Assembly: GCA_903882875.1 (NCBI GenBank)
Contig: CAIRYQ010000117.1
Location: forward strand, 1-64,000
Source of the DNA: an uncultured Spartobacteria bacterium
GTDB lineage: Bacteria; Verrucomicrobiota; Verrucomicrobiia; Chthoniobacterales; Chthoniobacteraceae
Direction: 5' to 3'
Length of the DNA: 64,000 bases
Under the pieces are notes generated by a model. The model saw nothing but the letters and a program-made list of their open reading frames with translations. It did not search any database and was not told where the DNA came from. Every line of letters starts with the position of its first letter. Within the stretch, counting starts at the first letter, position 1. Made by a program: the position numbers and the translations under genes. Below, piece by piece: positions 9,673-19,585 of this stretch.

Positions 9673-10626
9673 ATGGACGCCTCCGACATCCTCTCCCTCG
9701 CACGCAGCATCCTCGCGCAGCCCACCGCGCCCTTTCACGAGGACGCCGTGCGCCGCGAAATCCGCGCGCTGCTCGCGGACTGCCCCCACGTCGCGCTGAC
9801 TGAGGATCGCTTCGGCAACCTCCTCGCGCACTACCGGCGTGGAAAATCCGCCGCACGCCTCGCCTTCGCCGCGCACATGGATCATCCCGCGTACGTCGGG
9901 CGCGAATTCCTCGGCGGCGTGCCGGAGCGGTATCTAAAAAAGAAACCGCCGGTGAAAAAGTTCGGCGCATTCCGCATGTGGGATCTGCCCGCGTGCGAAT
10001 TTCGCGCGGGCCGCATCCGCTCACGTGCGTGCGACGATCTCATAGGCTGCACAGCCATCGTCGCGATGCTCCGCGAACTCGAACGCACCGGTGCGGACTG
10101 CGCCGCGTGGGGCCTTTTCACGCGCGCCGAGGAGGTCGGCTTCGTCGGCGCGATCGAGCTGGCGAAAAGCGGACTGCTTCCGAAATCCGTCACCGTCGTC
10201 TCGCTGGAGACGAGCAGCGTGAAAGGCGGCCCGGTGAAAATCGGCGCGGGCCCCATCATCCGCGTCGGCGACCGCACAAGCGTCTTCGATTCCGTGGCGA
10301 CCGCGCAGTTGCAGGCCGCCGCGAAAGCCGCGGGCATCGCGCACCAGCGCGCGCTCATGCAGGGCGGCACCTGCGAGGCCACGGCGTACGCGCTCTACGG
10401 CTACCGCACCGCCGCGATGTGCGTCGCGCTCGGCAACTACCACAACTGCGGCCCCGGTGACCGCATCGCGCCGGAATTCGTGAGCCTCGACGACACGCTC
10501 GGCATGGCCCGCCTCTGCACCGCCGCCGCGACCTCCGCGGACACCGACCCGCACCGCGAACTCCGCAAATCGCTGGAGATACGCCTCACCGACCACCGCC
10601 GCTTTTTCCGCCGCTTGGAAAAGTAG
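9673..10626 (+). CDS. M42-type (M20/M28 clan) zinc aminopeptidase
   Basis: Product of 317 residues with the metal-site blocks of dinuclear zinc aminopeptidases in order: AHMDH (His68, Asp70), SRACDD (Asp121), RAEEVGFVGA (Glu153 catalytic base, Glu154 ligand) and SLETS (near 180). A late GGTCEA block (near 235) and LGNYHNCGPGD (near 255) follow. It probably removes N-terminal residues from peptides in the cytoplasm, since no signal peptide is visible. Length is slightly short compared with about 350 residues for typical M42 enzymes. Substrate preference cannot be read from sequence. It stands alone on the plus strand, downstream of short tandem repeats. Confidence 0.85.
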   Translation: MDASDILSLARSILAQPTAPFHEDAVRREIRALLADCPHVALTEDRFGNLLAHYRRGKSAARLAFAAHMDHPAYVGREFLGGVPERYLKKKPPVKKFGAFRMWDLPACEFRAGRIRSRACDDLIGCTAIVAMLRELERTGADCAAWGLFTRAEEVGFVGAIELAKSGLLPKSVTVVSLETSSVKGGPVKIGAGPIIRVGDRTSVFDSVATAQLQAAAKAAGIAHQRALMQGGTCEATAYALYGYRTAAMCVALGNYHNCGPGDRIAPEFVSLDDTLGMARLCTAAATSADTDPHRELRKSLEIRLTDHRRFFRRLEK

Positions 10627-10784
10627 CGATCCGGGACAGTTCGCAGCAGCGGCGAAACTCAGCGCGACCGAGCCAATGCCCCCCAAGCGACGCGGAGGCG
10701 ACGGAGCAGCCAGCATGACATTTCCGCGCAACACACAGCGCACAAGACACGGATGGCATCCGGGTTCACACTGACGTGACTTTC

Positions 10785-13700
10785 ATGCTGAACCAACTGC
10801 GCACCGCCGGAATCCTCGGTGCGGGAATCCCGCTCCTCGCGTGCGGCATTTCCGCCGCGGCGGAGCCTGCGGAGAGCGTGGAGTTTTTCGAGAAGCGCAT
10901 CCGGCCGGTGCTCTCGGAACAGTGCTACAAGTGCCACAGCTCGACTTCGGAAAAGCTCAAGGGCGGGCTGATGCTCGACAGCCGCGAGGCGTGGCTCAAG
11001 GGCGGCGACACCGGCCCGGCCATCACGCCCGGCGATCCGGAGAAGAGCCTGCTCGTCGAGGCCATCCGCTGGAAGAATACCGACATGCAGATGCCGCCGA
11101 AGAAGGCGCTCGCGCCGCAGCAGATCGCGGACATCGAGGCCTGGGTGAAGGCGGGCGCGCCGTGGCCGCAGACGGCGGACTCGCCGTCGCCGAACGCGGG
11201 CGCGAAGGTCGCGACGAAGAAAGTTTTCGATCTCCAGCAGCGCAGGCAGGAGCACTGGTGCTGGCAGCCGGTGGTGAATTCGCCGGTGCCCGCGGTGAAA
11301 AATTCCGCATGGCCGCGCACGGATGCCGACCGTTTCATCCTCGCGAAGCTGGAGGAGAAGGGGCTGAAGCCCGCGCCGGATGCTGACGCCGCGACTTTGC
11401 TCCGCCGTCTTACTTTCGCCATCACGGGCCTGCCGCCGACGCCCGAGGAAGTGGAGGCGTTCGTGCGCGAATACCAGTCACCAGTCACCAGTCACCAGTC
11501 ACTGCTCGAAGCGACGGTGGATCGCCTCCTCGCCTCGCCGCATTTCGGCGAATGCTGGGCGCGGCACTGGCTCGACCTCGTGCGCTACGCCGAGACGCGC
11601 GGGCACGAGTTCGATCCGGAAATTCCGAACGCCTGGCAGTATCGCGACTACGTCATTCGCGCGCTGAACAGCGACGTGCCCTACGACCGTTTCGCCGCCG
11701 AGCACATCGCGGGCGACCTTCTCCCGCCGCGCATCAACGCGCAGACCGGCGCGAACGAATCCATCCTCGGCACGGGCTTCTGGTTCCTCGGCGAGGAGGT
11801 GCATTCGCCCGTGGACATCCGGCAGGACGAGGCCGACCGCATGGACAACCGGCTCGACGTGATGGGCAAGACGTTCCTCGGCGTGACCATCGGCTGCGCG
11901 CGCTGCCACGACCACAAATTCGACGCCATCTCGCAGCGCGACTACTACGCGATGCAGGGCTACCTCATCAGCAGCGGCTACCGGCAGGCGCGCTTCGAGA
12001 CGCTGGAGCCGCACCGCGAAATCGCGCAACAGCTCGACCGCGTGCGTACCACGACACGCGCGGCGCTTTTGAAAAATGTGGCCGATGCGATCGAGCCGCG
12101 CATCTCGCGATTGGCTGATGCGCTCATGGCCGCGCGCGCCGTGCTGCGAGTCCCGAATGGCACGCCGCTGCCGGACGAAGGCGCGAACGATTCCGCATTC
12201 GTGGCGAGTCTCGCCGCTGAGCTGAAGGCTGCGAAAGCCGACGCGCAGAGTCCGCTGCACGCCTTCGCGGTGATCGCGACGGCTGCGAAGACGGATGAGG
12301 CGCAGATTTTTGCGAAGGCGTTCGCGCCGGTGCTTGCGGATTTGGAGAAGCGTGAGGCCACAGGTGCGATCAAGTTCTCGCCCGAGCAGATCGTCGCCGA
12401 CTACACGCGCGCCAATGCCACGCCGTGGATGCAGGATGGCTTCAGCTTCGGCCAGCGCCCGCTGCGCGCGGGCGATCCGATTTTCGGCAGCAGCGCCGAC
12501 CAGCCGCTGCTCGGCATCACCGTGCGCGGAGCAGCCGTGCGCGATGCCGCGTGGAAATCGCTCGCGGTAAAAAATGTCGAGCGCGATCAGGGCAAGCTCG
12601 GCGCGTGGGAGCGCTCCGAGCAGACACTGCGCACACCGGACGTGGCGCTCGCGGGCGAGCAGCTTTGGTATCTCGTGAAAGGCGCGGGTCGCGCGTATGC
12701 GGCGGTCAATTCGCACACACTGGTCCACGGCCCGCTGCACGGCGCGCTGTTCCACGAGTGGAAGGTTGACGGCGACCGCTGGCAGTGGGTCGAACACAAG
12801 CTGCCGAGCTACACCGGCCACCGCGCGCATGTGGAGTTCAGCCCCGCCGACGGCGGCGACTTTGCAATCGCGATGGTCGTGCAGTCCGCGGAAAAGCCGC
12901 CGCTGCCGGATGTCACGAGCGAGCGCCTGCTCGGCGCGCTGCACGATGCGAAGATCACATCGCCCGTCACACTCGCGGAGGCGACGCAGCGCGCACTCGC
13001 GGGCGTGTGCGAAAAATTACGCGCGGATCGAGTTGGCGACGAAGCGGCTCTCGCGGACTGGCTCGTGCGCAAGATCGAGCTATTCGCGCCCGCAGGCAGC
13101 CCGGCACGGCGGCAACTCGCCGAAGCCGCGCAGCCGCTCGTCACGCAGCAGACGGAGATCACCGCGAAGATCCGTCCGAACTCACAGACCGCGCCCGCGA
13201 TGTTCGACGGCAGTGGCGTGAATGAATTCCTGCTCGTGCGCGGCCAGACAAAGCTCGCGAGCACGCAGGTGCCGCGGCGCTTCCTCGAAGCCATCGCCGG
13301 CCCGAATCAGCCGGAACCCAAGAACGGCAGCGGACGGCTGGAGCTTGCACAGCGCATCACAGATCCCGCGAACCCGCTCACATCGCGCGTCATCGTGAAC
13401 CGCGTGTGGCATCATCTTTTCGGACGCGGCATCGTGCCGACGGTGGATAACCTCGGCGTGCTCGGCCAAGCGCCGTCGCACCGCGAACTGCTCGACCATC
13501 TCGCCGCGCGTTTCGTGAAGGAGCAGGGCTGGTCGGTGAAGAAGCTCATCCGCGATCTCGTAATCTCGCGCACCTACGCGATGTCCAGCGCGCCCGCGGA
13601 TGCCGCGGCCGAGCAGGCCGACCCGGAAAACCTCCTGCTGCACCGCGCCAACCTCCGCCGCCTCGAAGGCGAAGCGATCCGCGATGCAATACTCGCGATC

Positions 13701-14201
13701 TCGGGCCGGCTCGATCCGAAGCTCGGCGGCCCGCCCGTGCCGGTTTTTCTCAACGCATTCATGGACGGCCGAGGACGTCCATCGCGCAGCGGCCCGCTAG
13801 ACGGCGACGGACGCCGCAGCATTTACACCGCAGTGCGCCGCAATTTCCTCCCGTCCATGATGCTCGCGTTCGACACGCCGATTCCGTTCATGACGATGGG
13901 CCGCCGCAACGTCTCGAACGTCCCTGCACAGGCGCTGATCCTCATGAACGATCCATTCGTCGTGGAGCAGGCGAAGCTTTGGTCCAAGCGGCTGCCCGAA
14001 GACCCCGACGAGCCGCGGCGCGTGCGGCAGATGTATCTCGCCGCATTCAGCCGCCCGCCGACGCCCGAGGAACTCGCCGACGCCCACACCTTCCTCGCCG
14101 AGCAGCGCGCGCTCTACGGCGCAAAGGACGCCGACGCCCACGCATGGGCCGACTTCGCGCATGTGCTCTTCAACGTGAAGGAATTCATCTACCTCAACTG
14201 A
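10785..14201 (+). CDS. DUF1549/DUF1553 cytochrome-like exported protein (PSD1 group)
   Basis: Product of 1138 residues from the ATG at 10785; a GTG nine bases upstream is an alternative. A signal peptide (LGAGIPLLACGISAAA) is followed by a PSCyt1 domain with a CxxCH motif (CYKCH, residues 47-51). Next is DUF1549 (about 175-400) with the family's internal CARCHDHKFD block, and a C-terminal DUF1553 domain (about 845-1120) with SRVIVNRVWHHLFGRG and VDNLGVLGQAPSHRELLDHL. A region around 540-710 resembles a carbohydrate-binding insert. These proteins usually sit next to a DUF1501 gene; none is adjacent here. A four-copy 7-bp tandem repeat lies within the coding sequence near residue 230. Function is unproven. 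Confidence 0.88.
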   Translation: MLNQLRTAGILGAGIPLLACGISAAAEPAESVEFFEKRIRPVLSEQCYKCHSSTSEKLKGGLMLDSREAWLKGGDTGPAITPGDPEKSLLVEAIRWKNTDMQMPPKKALAPQQIADIEAWVKAGAPWPQTADSPSPNAGAKVATKKVFDLQQRRQEHWCWQPVVNSPVPAVKNSAWPRTDADRFILAKLEEKGLKPAPDADAATLLRRLTFAITGLPPTPEEVEAFVREYQSPVTSHQSLLEATVDRLLASPHFGECWARHWLDLVRYAETRGHEFDPEIPNAWQYRDYVIRALNSDVPYDRFAAEHIAGDLLPPRINAQTGANESILGTGFWFLGEEVHSPVDIRQDEADRMDNRLDVMGKTFLGVTIGCARCHDHKFDAISQRDYYAMQGYLISSGYRQARFETLEPHREIAQQLDRVRTTTRAALLKNVADAIEPRISRLADALMAARAVLRVPNGTPLPDEGANDSAFVASLAAELKAAKADAQSPLHAFAVIATAAKTDEAQIFAKAFAPVLADLEKREATGAIKFSPEQIVADYTRANATPWMQDGFSFGQRPLRAGDPIFGSSADQPLLGITVRGAAVRDAAWKSLAVKNVERDQGKLGAWERSEQTLRTPDVALAGEQLWYLVKGAGRAYAAVNSHTLVHGPLHGALFHEWKVDGDRWQWVEHKLPSYTGHRAHVEFSPADGGDFAIAMVVQSAEKPPLPDVTSERLLGALHDAKITSPVTLAEATQRALAGVCEKLRADRVGDEAALADWLVRKIELFAPAGSPARRQLAEAAQPLVTQQTEITAKIRPNSQTAPAMFDGSGVNEFLLVRGQTKLASTQVPRRFLEAIAGPNQPEPKNGSGRLELAQRITDPANPLTSRVIVNRVWHHLFGRGIVPTVDNLGVLGQAPSHRELLDHLAARFVKEQGWSVKKLIRDLVISRTYAMSSAPADAAAEQADPENLLLHRANLRRLEGEAIRDAILAISGRLDPKLGGPPVPVFLNAFMDGRGRPSRSGPLDGDGRRSIYTAVRRNFLPSMMLAFDTPIPFMTMGRRNVSNVPAQALILMNDPFVVEQAKLWSKRLPEDPDEPRRVRQMYLAAFSRPPTPEELADAHTFLAEQRALYGAKDADAHAWADFAHVLFNVKEFIYLN
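11474..11501 (+). repeat. Four perfect CCAGTCA heptamers inside a coding sequence
   Basis: CCAGTCA occurs four times in direct succession within the DUF1549/DUF1553 gene. Because 7 is not a multiple of 3, three units (21 bases) encode seven residues, producing an extra SPVTSHQ-like stretch between DUF1549 blocks. Gain or loss of one unit would shift the frame. Confidence 0.85.
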
Positions 14202-14257
14202 GACCGTATCAGACACGCGATCTGCCGACAATGACTGAGGCGTGGAGCCGCGAAGCT

Positions 14258-17200
14258 CTACGCTCGCAATTTGATCATCAGGTCACCGGCCTCCACCGCT
14301 TCGCCGACAGTGACGAGCACTTCGGCGACTGTGCCGTCCGCGGGCGCGAGCAGGTTCGTCTGCATTTTCATCGCTTCGAGCGTGGCGAGTTTGTCGCCTT
14401 TTGCGACGGCCTTGCCGACGCTGGCTTCGAGTGCGGTGATCATGCCGGGGATGGGCGCGCCGATTTGCAACGGGTCGCTCGCGGCGGCTTTCGGGCGCGA
14501 CTTCACTTCCTTTGAGATGCTCTTGTCGAGGACGGTGGCTTCGCGCGGGAGTCCGTTGAGTTCGTAGGTGATCACGCGGCGGCCGTCCTTGTCAGGCGTG
14601 CCGATGTTGATGAGCTTGATGATGAGCACCTTTCCCTCCTCAATGCTCACGGCGACATCCTCGCCGGGGCGCAGGCCGTAGAAAAATGCGGGCGTCGGCA
14701 GGCAGCTCACGTCGCTGAAACTTGCCTGAAATTTCGCGAAGTCCGCGAAGACCTGCGGATACATGAGGTGCGAATAGAGATCGTCGTCGCTCGCCTCGCG
14801 TTTGGTTTTCTCGGCGACTTCGGCGCGTGTGTCCTTGAGCTTCACGGGCTCGGGCTTCGTGCGTTTGATTTTCTTGTCGCCGAGCACGGCACGCACCACG
14901 TCCTTCGGGAAGCCGCCCATCGGCTCGCCGAGTCCGCCGCTGAGCATGTCGAGCACGCTCTCGGGGAATGCGATGCTGCCGGGCTCGAGGTTCACGACGT
15001 CGGCGGGCTTGATGCCGCGGGTGAAAAGGAACAGCGCCATGTCGCCGACGACCTTGCTCGACGGCGTCACTTTCACGATGTCGCCGAAGAGGTCGTTCAC
15101 CTCGCGGTAGCAGCGTGCGATTTCCGGCCAGCGATGCCCGAGGCCCATGCTCGCGGCCTGCTCGCGGAGGTTCGTGTATTGGCCGCCGGGCATTTCGTGG
15201 AGATACACTTCACCGCTGCCGGTTTTCGGCGCGGTGTCGAAGGGCGCGTAAAAATTCCGCACATGCTCCCAGTAGTCGGAAAATTCGTTGAGCGTATCGA
15301 GGTCGAGCCCCGTCTCGCGCGGCGTGTTCTGCAGCGCGGCGACGATACTGTTGAGGTTCGGCTGCGAAGTGCTGCCGCTCATGCTTGCGATGGCGAGATC
15401 CACCACGTCCACGCCCGCGTCGCTCGCCTGCAGCACGCTCGCCGCATTGATGCCACTCGTGTCGTGCGTGTGAAAGTGGACGGGGATGCTGATTTCGTCC
15501 TTGAGCGCCTTCACGAGCGCCTTCGCTGCGTACGGTCGGCAGATGCCGGCCATGTCCTTGATGGCGAGAATGTGCGCGCCCATTTTCTCCAACTCCTTCG
15601 CGAGCGAGACGTAGTATTTCAGCGAATACTTCGTGCGCGTCGGATCGAGGATGTCGCCGGTGTAGCACAGCGCGCCCTCGCAGATGCCGTGCGTGTCCTG
15701 CACGGCCTCCATCGCGGCCTTCATGTTTGCGAGGTCGTTCAGCGAATCGAACACACGGAAAATATCCATGCCTGCCTCCGCGCTGTGTTTCACGAAACCA
15801 GCGACGACATTCGCAGGGTAGCTCGTGTAACCGACGGCATTCGCGCCGCGCAGGAGCATCTGGAAGCAGATGTTCGGCACCGCCGCGCGCAGCGAACGGA
15901 GGCGCTGCCACGGGTCTTCATTCAGGAAGCGCATCGCAGTGTCGAAAGTCGCGCCGCCCCACATTTCGAGCGAGAAAAGTTCCGACGTGCGACGCGACAC
16001 GGCGGGCGCGATCGTGAGCATGTCCGCCGTGCGCACGCGTGTGGCCATGAGCGACTGATGCGCGTCGCGGAACGTCGTGTCCGTCACGAGCAGCCGTTTT
16101 TGTTTCAGCGTCCACTCGGCGAATTTTTTCGCACCGAGTTCGAGCAGCAAATCGCGCGTGCCTTTCGCGGGCACCACACGGCCATCCCATTTCGGCACGG
16201 GCGCCGGTTTCAGCGCCTGCTCGGGCTTGTAGCCTTTCGCGTGCGGGTTGCCATTAATGATCACGTTGCCGAGGAAATTGAGCAGCTTCGTCGCGCGGTC
16301 GCGGCGGAGCTTGAAGTCGAAGAGCGCGGGCGTTGTATCAATGAGCGTCGTCGTCGCCAGCCCGCTGCGGAACTGCGGATGCGCGATCACGTTTTCGAGG
16401 AAGGGCGTGTTCGTCTTCACGCCGCGGATGCGGAATTCGCGCAGCGCGCGGTCCATGCGGTCGAGCGCAGTGTGGAAAGTCGTGCCGCTCGTGGTGATTT
16501 TCACCAGCAGTGAATCGTAGAACGGCGTGATGACCGCGCCCGCGTCGCCCATGCCCGCATCGAGGCGCACGCCGTAGCCGCCTGCGCTGCGGTAGGTGAT
16601 GATCTTGCCGTAGCTCGGCGTGAATTTATTCGCCGGATCCTCCGTCGTCACGCGGCACTGCACGGCGAAACCGTTGCGCTGGATTTTGTCCTGCGCGGGG
16701 ATGCCCACCGTCTCGCTGTCGAGCGCGTGGCCCATCGCGATGAGGATCTGCGAGCGCACGAGATCGATCCCCGTGATCTGCTCCGTGACCGTGTGCTCCA
16801 CCTGGATGCGCGGATTCATCTCGATGAAAAACCACTCGTCCGTGTCGAGGTCCAAGAGGAACTCGACCGTGCCCGCGTTGTCGTAGCCGATCTCCGCCGC
16901 GATGCGCACGGATGCGTTGCACAACTCGTGGCGCACCTTGTCGGAAAGGCCGTAGCTCGGCGCGATCTCGACGACCTTCTGATGCCGGCGCTGCACCGAG
17001 CAATCGCGCTCGTGAAGGTGCACCGCATTGCCGTGACGGTCGCCGAGCACTTGCACCTCGATGTGCTTCGCGCGGCCGATGTAGCGTTCCAAAAACACCG
17101 CGCTGTTTCCAAATGCGCGTTCCGCCTCACCCTGCGCCTCGTCGAGCAGCGCATCGAGATCACCCGCCTTCTTCACCACGCGCATCCCACGACCACCGCC

Positions 17201-17728
17201 GCCGAACGCCGCCTTGATGATCAGCGGGAATCCGATCTCTGCCGCGACCTTGAGCGCGACTTTCCGATCACTCACCGGCTCCTCGGTGCCCGGCAGCGTG
17301 GGGATTTTCAGCTTCTGCGTGAGCGCGCGTGCAGCGACCTTGTCGCCCATGAGATCGAGCAGCTCCGGCTTCGGCCCAACGAACGTGATGCCTGCTTCCG
17401 CGCACGCCGCGGCGAACTTTGCATTCTCCGAGAGGAAGCCGTAGCCCGGATGAATCATGTCCGCGCCCTTCGCCTTCGCGAGCGCGACGATGCTTTCGAT
17501 GTCGAGATACGCGCCGACCGGCCCCTTGCCCTCGCCGACGCGATACGCCTCGTCGGCTTTGAATCGGTGCATGGAAAATTTGTCCTCCTCCGCGTAAATC
17601 GCGACGGTGCGCAGCCCGAGTTCCGTCGCCGCACGCATGATGCGGATGGCGATCTCGCTGCGGTTCGCGACGAGGAGTTTCTTCGCGTTCAAAATGGGAG
17701 GGCTCTGCTTGGCTGCGGACTTCGGCAT
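14258..17728 (-). CDS. pyc: Pyruvate carboxylase
   Basis: Product of 1156 residues, the usual length of the single-chain enzyme that carboxylates pyruvate to oxaloacetate using biotin, bicarbonate and ATP. Domains in order: biotin carboxylase (about 12-465) with the GGGGRGM ATP loop and EMNPRIQVEHTVTE; carboxyltransferase (about 545-830) with DTTFRDAHQSLMATRVR and the metal-binding HFHTHDTSG; the conserved carboxylase domain; and a C-terminal biotinyl domain with EAMKM, where Lys1121 carries biotin. It replenishes the TCA cycle. The gene is on the minus strand, convergent with the DUF1549/DUF1553 gene, and follows the nitrilase gene by 83 bases. All key motifs look intact. Confidence 0.97.
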   Translation of the reverse strand: MPKSAAKQSPPILNAKKLLVANRSEIAIRIMRAATELGLRTVAIYAEEDKFSMHRFKADEAYRVGEGKGPVGAYLDIESIVALAKAKGADMIHPGYGFLSENAKFAAACAEAGITFVGPKPELLDLMGDKVAARALTQKLKIPTLPGTEEPVSDRKVALKVAAEIGFPLIIKAAFGGGGRGMRVVKKAGDLDALLDEAQGEAERAFGNSAVFLERYIGRAKHIEVQVLGDRHGNAVHLHERDCSVQRRHQKVVEIAPSYGLSDKVRHELCNASVRIAAEIGYDNAGTVEFLLDLDTDEWFFIEMNPRIQVEHTVTEQITGIDLVRSQILIAMGHALDSETVGIPAQDKIQRNGFAVQCRVTTEDPANKFTPSYGKIITYRSAGGYGVRLDAGMGDAGAVITPFYDSLLVKITTSGTTFHTALDRMDRALREFRIRGVKTNTPFLENVIAHPQFRSGLATTTLIDTTPALFDFKLRRDRATKLLNFLGNVIINGNPHAKGYKPEQALKPAPVPKWDGRVVPAKGTRDLLLELGAKKFAEWTLKQKRLLVTDTTFRDAHQSLMATRVRTADMLTIAPAVSRRTSELFSLEMWGGATFDTAMRFLNEDPWQRLRSLRAAVPNICFQMLLRGANAVGYTSYPANVVAGFVKHSAEAGMDIFRVFDSLNDLANMKAAMEAVQDTHGICEGALCYTGDILDPTRTKYSLKYYVSLAKELEKMGAHILAIKDMAGICRPYAAKALVKALKDEISIPVHFHTHDTSGINAASVLQASDAGVDVVDLAIASMSGSTSQPNLNSIVAALQNTPRETGLDLDTLNEFSDYWEHVRNFYAPFDTAPKTGSGEVYLHEMPGGQYTNLREQAASMGLGHRWPEIARCYREVNDLFGDIVKVTPSSKVVGDMALFLFTRGIKPADVVNLEPGSIAFPESVLDMLSGGLGEPMGGFPKDVVRAVLGDKKIKRTKPEPVKLKDTRAEVAEKTKREASDDDLYSHLMYPQVFADFAKFQASFSDVSCLPTPAFFYGLRPGEDVAVSIEEGKVLIIKLINIGTPDKDGRRVITYELNGLPREATVLDKSISKEVKSRPKAAASDPLQIGAPIPGMITALEASVGKAVAKGDKLATLEAMKMQTNLLAPADGTVAEVLVTVGEAVEAGDLMIKLRA

Positions 17729-17811
17729 AAAAACGGGCGCGCCTTGTAGGACACAAACCGCCGGTGAGCGAGAGGAAGTTTCCGTGGCAACTTCGTATAT
17801 CGCTCGACGGC

Positions 17812-18792
17812 TTACTCCTCAAATTTGAGTTTGCGCACGTCACGCTCCATGCCCGTGGGCACGGTGAGCGGCGTGTAGAGTTCCGGGCGGCGCGCGCAGA
17901 TCCACTTGCGGCCCGTCGCATCCGTGAGCAGGCGCGAATCGAGATTGGCGACCACCATCGCGTCATCCGCCTTCCACGTCTCGGCGAGGATGCGGCCGTA
18001 CGGGTCGAGGATCATCGCGTTGCCGGTGCGGATTTCGTCGTCGTCCACGCCGACGCCGTTGCTAAAGATGAGGAAGAGCCCGTTGTCGTGCGCGCGGCTC
18101 GGCAGCCAGCGCATGAGCCAGCCGCGGCCCTTGTCGCTGCGAAACTCGCGCTCGATTGCCTCGGGATTTGCGCGGCGGTTTTCCCACAACGCGCGATCGA
18201 TCATGCCCATGAGATTTGGGTTTTTGCTGCGGACTGCGCCGGTCTGGTGCGGCGCGATGAGCACCTCCGCACCGCGCAGCGCGGTGATGCGCGCATTCTC
18301 GATCACGTTGCAGTCGTAGCAGATCAGCACGCCCGCGCGGAAACCGCCGGGCAGATCAAACACCGTGTAGTCCGTCCCGCTGCGGATGGCCGTGTGCTCG
18401 AATGCGTGCAGCTTGCGATGCCGGTGCCATGTGCCGTCGGGCAGCGCGACGATGTAGCTGTTGTGAAAGATGCCGCCGCCCGCGTCCTCGACGAGTCCCG
18501 CGCCGATTGTGATCTTATGCCGCCGTGCGAGATCGATCAGCCGCCGCGTACTCGGGCCATCGGGGATCGGCTCGGCAAGCGCGGCGAGCTGCGGCACGGT
18601 GAGATTGCGGATGAACCAGTAGCCGGTGATGCAGCACTCGGGGAAAACGAGCAGTTCCACGCCCTGCGCGACGGCCTGTGCCGTGAAAGTTTCGAGCTTG
18701 TGAAAGTTCGCGTCCTTATCGCCAGGCGCGCTTTCAAACTGCACTGCTGCTGCGCGCAGCGTACGTGTGGGCTGTTCCTTCGGGGCGTGCAT
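17812..18792 (-). CDS. Carbon-nitrogen hydrolase (nitrilase superfamily)
   Basis: Product of 326 residues from the ATG at 18792, where the conserved TLRAAAVQFES beginning of the family starts shortly after. The Glu-Lys-Cys catalytic triad is visible: Glu52 in FPE, Lys127 in HRKLHAFEH and Cys158 in LICYDCNVIENAR. Such enzymes hydrolyse non-peptide C-N bonds (amides, carbamoyl groups); the substrate is unclear and the match is closer to the amidase/carbamoylase side than to true nitrilases. A longer open frame reaches 18924, but its extra N terminus is not conserved-looking. It is divergent from the response regulator gene with about 115 bases between them. Confidence 0.85.
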   Translation of the reverse strand: MHAPKEQPTRTLRAAAVQFESAPGDKDANFHKLETFTAQAVAQGVELLVFPECCITGYWFIRNLTVPQLAALAEPIPDGPSTRRLIDLARRHKITIGAGLVEDAGGGIFHNSYIVALPDGTWHRHRKLHAFEHTAIRSGTDYTVFDLPGGFRAGVLICYDCNVIENARITALRGAEVLIAPHQTGAVRSKNPNLMGMIDRALWENRRANPEAIEREFRSDKGRGWLMRWLPSRAHDNGLFLIFSNGVGVDDDEIRTGNAMILDPYGRILAETWKADDAMVVANLDSRLLTDATGRKWICARRPELYTPLTVPTGMERDVRKLKFEE

Positions 18793-18907
18793 TTCGGTCG
18801 CGTAGCGCGCGGGTGAGCGGGTGTCGAGCAGCTTCCCGGTGCCGCGCGCCGCGGAGAAATCGTTCGCATTCCGTTGCAGGATCGCCATTTTTCCCGCACC
18901 TAGCGCC

Positions 18908-19585
18908 GTGAAAGTTCTCCTCATCGAAGACGAAGCGAAGATTTCCTCCTACGTGGCCAAGGCGTTCACGCGCGCAGGCCACACGGTGAATGCGATCACC
19001 GACGGGCAGGCGGGCCTCATCACGGCGACGAGCGATCCTTATGATGTGATCATCCTCGACCTCGGGCTGCCGGGGCGCGACGGGCTGGAAATCCTCTCCG
19101 CGATCCGCGGGCGCAGCATCAGCACGCCGGTGCTCATCCTCACTGCGCGCGGCGACGTGAAGGACCGCATCACCGGCCTGAACCGCGGCGCGGACGACTA
19201 CCTCGCGAAGCCGTTCTCGATGGAAGAGCTGCTGGCCCGCGTGAACGTGCTCACGCGGCGCAAGGGCGAGGATGCTTCGCCGCTGCTGCGCGTGGGCGAT
19301 CTCGTGATGAACGAGACGACGCACACCGTCACGCGCGACGGGAAGACCGTCCACCTTTCGCAGCGCGAATACGAAGTGCTCCACTTCCTCATGCTGAACG
19401 CGGGCAGGACCGTCACGCGCATGGATATCTGCGAGCATGTGTGGAAAAGCGTGCTGGCCAACGACACAAACGCCGTGGACGTGTACATCCAGCGGCTGCG
19501 CGTGAAGGTGGACGAGGATTTCCCGGAGAAGCTGATCCAGACCGTGCGCGGCACGGGCTACGTGATGGGAGCCGCAGAAAAATGA
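18908..19585 (+). CDS. OmpR-family response regulator
   Basis: Product of 225 residues from the GTG at 18908, where the receiver domain begins at once (KVLLIEDEAKISSYV). The phosphoacceptor is Asp51 in IILDLGLPG, with Thr79 in ILTAR and Lys101 in AKPFSMEEL completing the site. A winged-helix DNA-binding domain fills about residues 125-222 (YEVLHFLMLNAGRTVTR, VDVYIQRLRVKVD, TVRGTGYVMG). The stop overlaps the start of the histidine kinase gene (ATGA), so the two form a classical coupled two-component pair. The gene resembles the QseB/CusR branch; target genes are not evident, though the divergent nitrilase gene shares the intergenic region. Confidence 0.95.
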   Translation: MKVLLIEDEAKISSYVAKAFTRAGHTVNAITDGQAGLITATSDPYDVIILDLGLPGRDGLEILSAIRGRSISTPVLILTARGDVKDRITGLNRGADDYLAKPFSMEELLARVNVLTRRKGEDASPLLRVGDLVMNETTHTVTRDGKTVHLSQREYEVLHFLMLNAGRTVTRMDICEHVWKSVLANDTNAVDVYIQRLRVKVDEDFPEKLIQTVRGTGYVMGAAEK

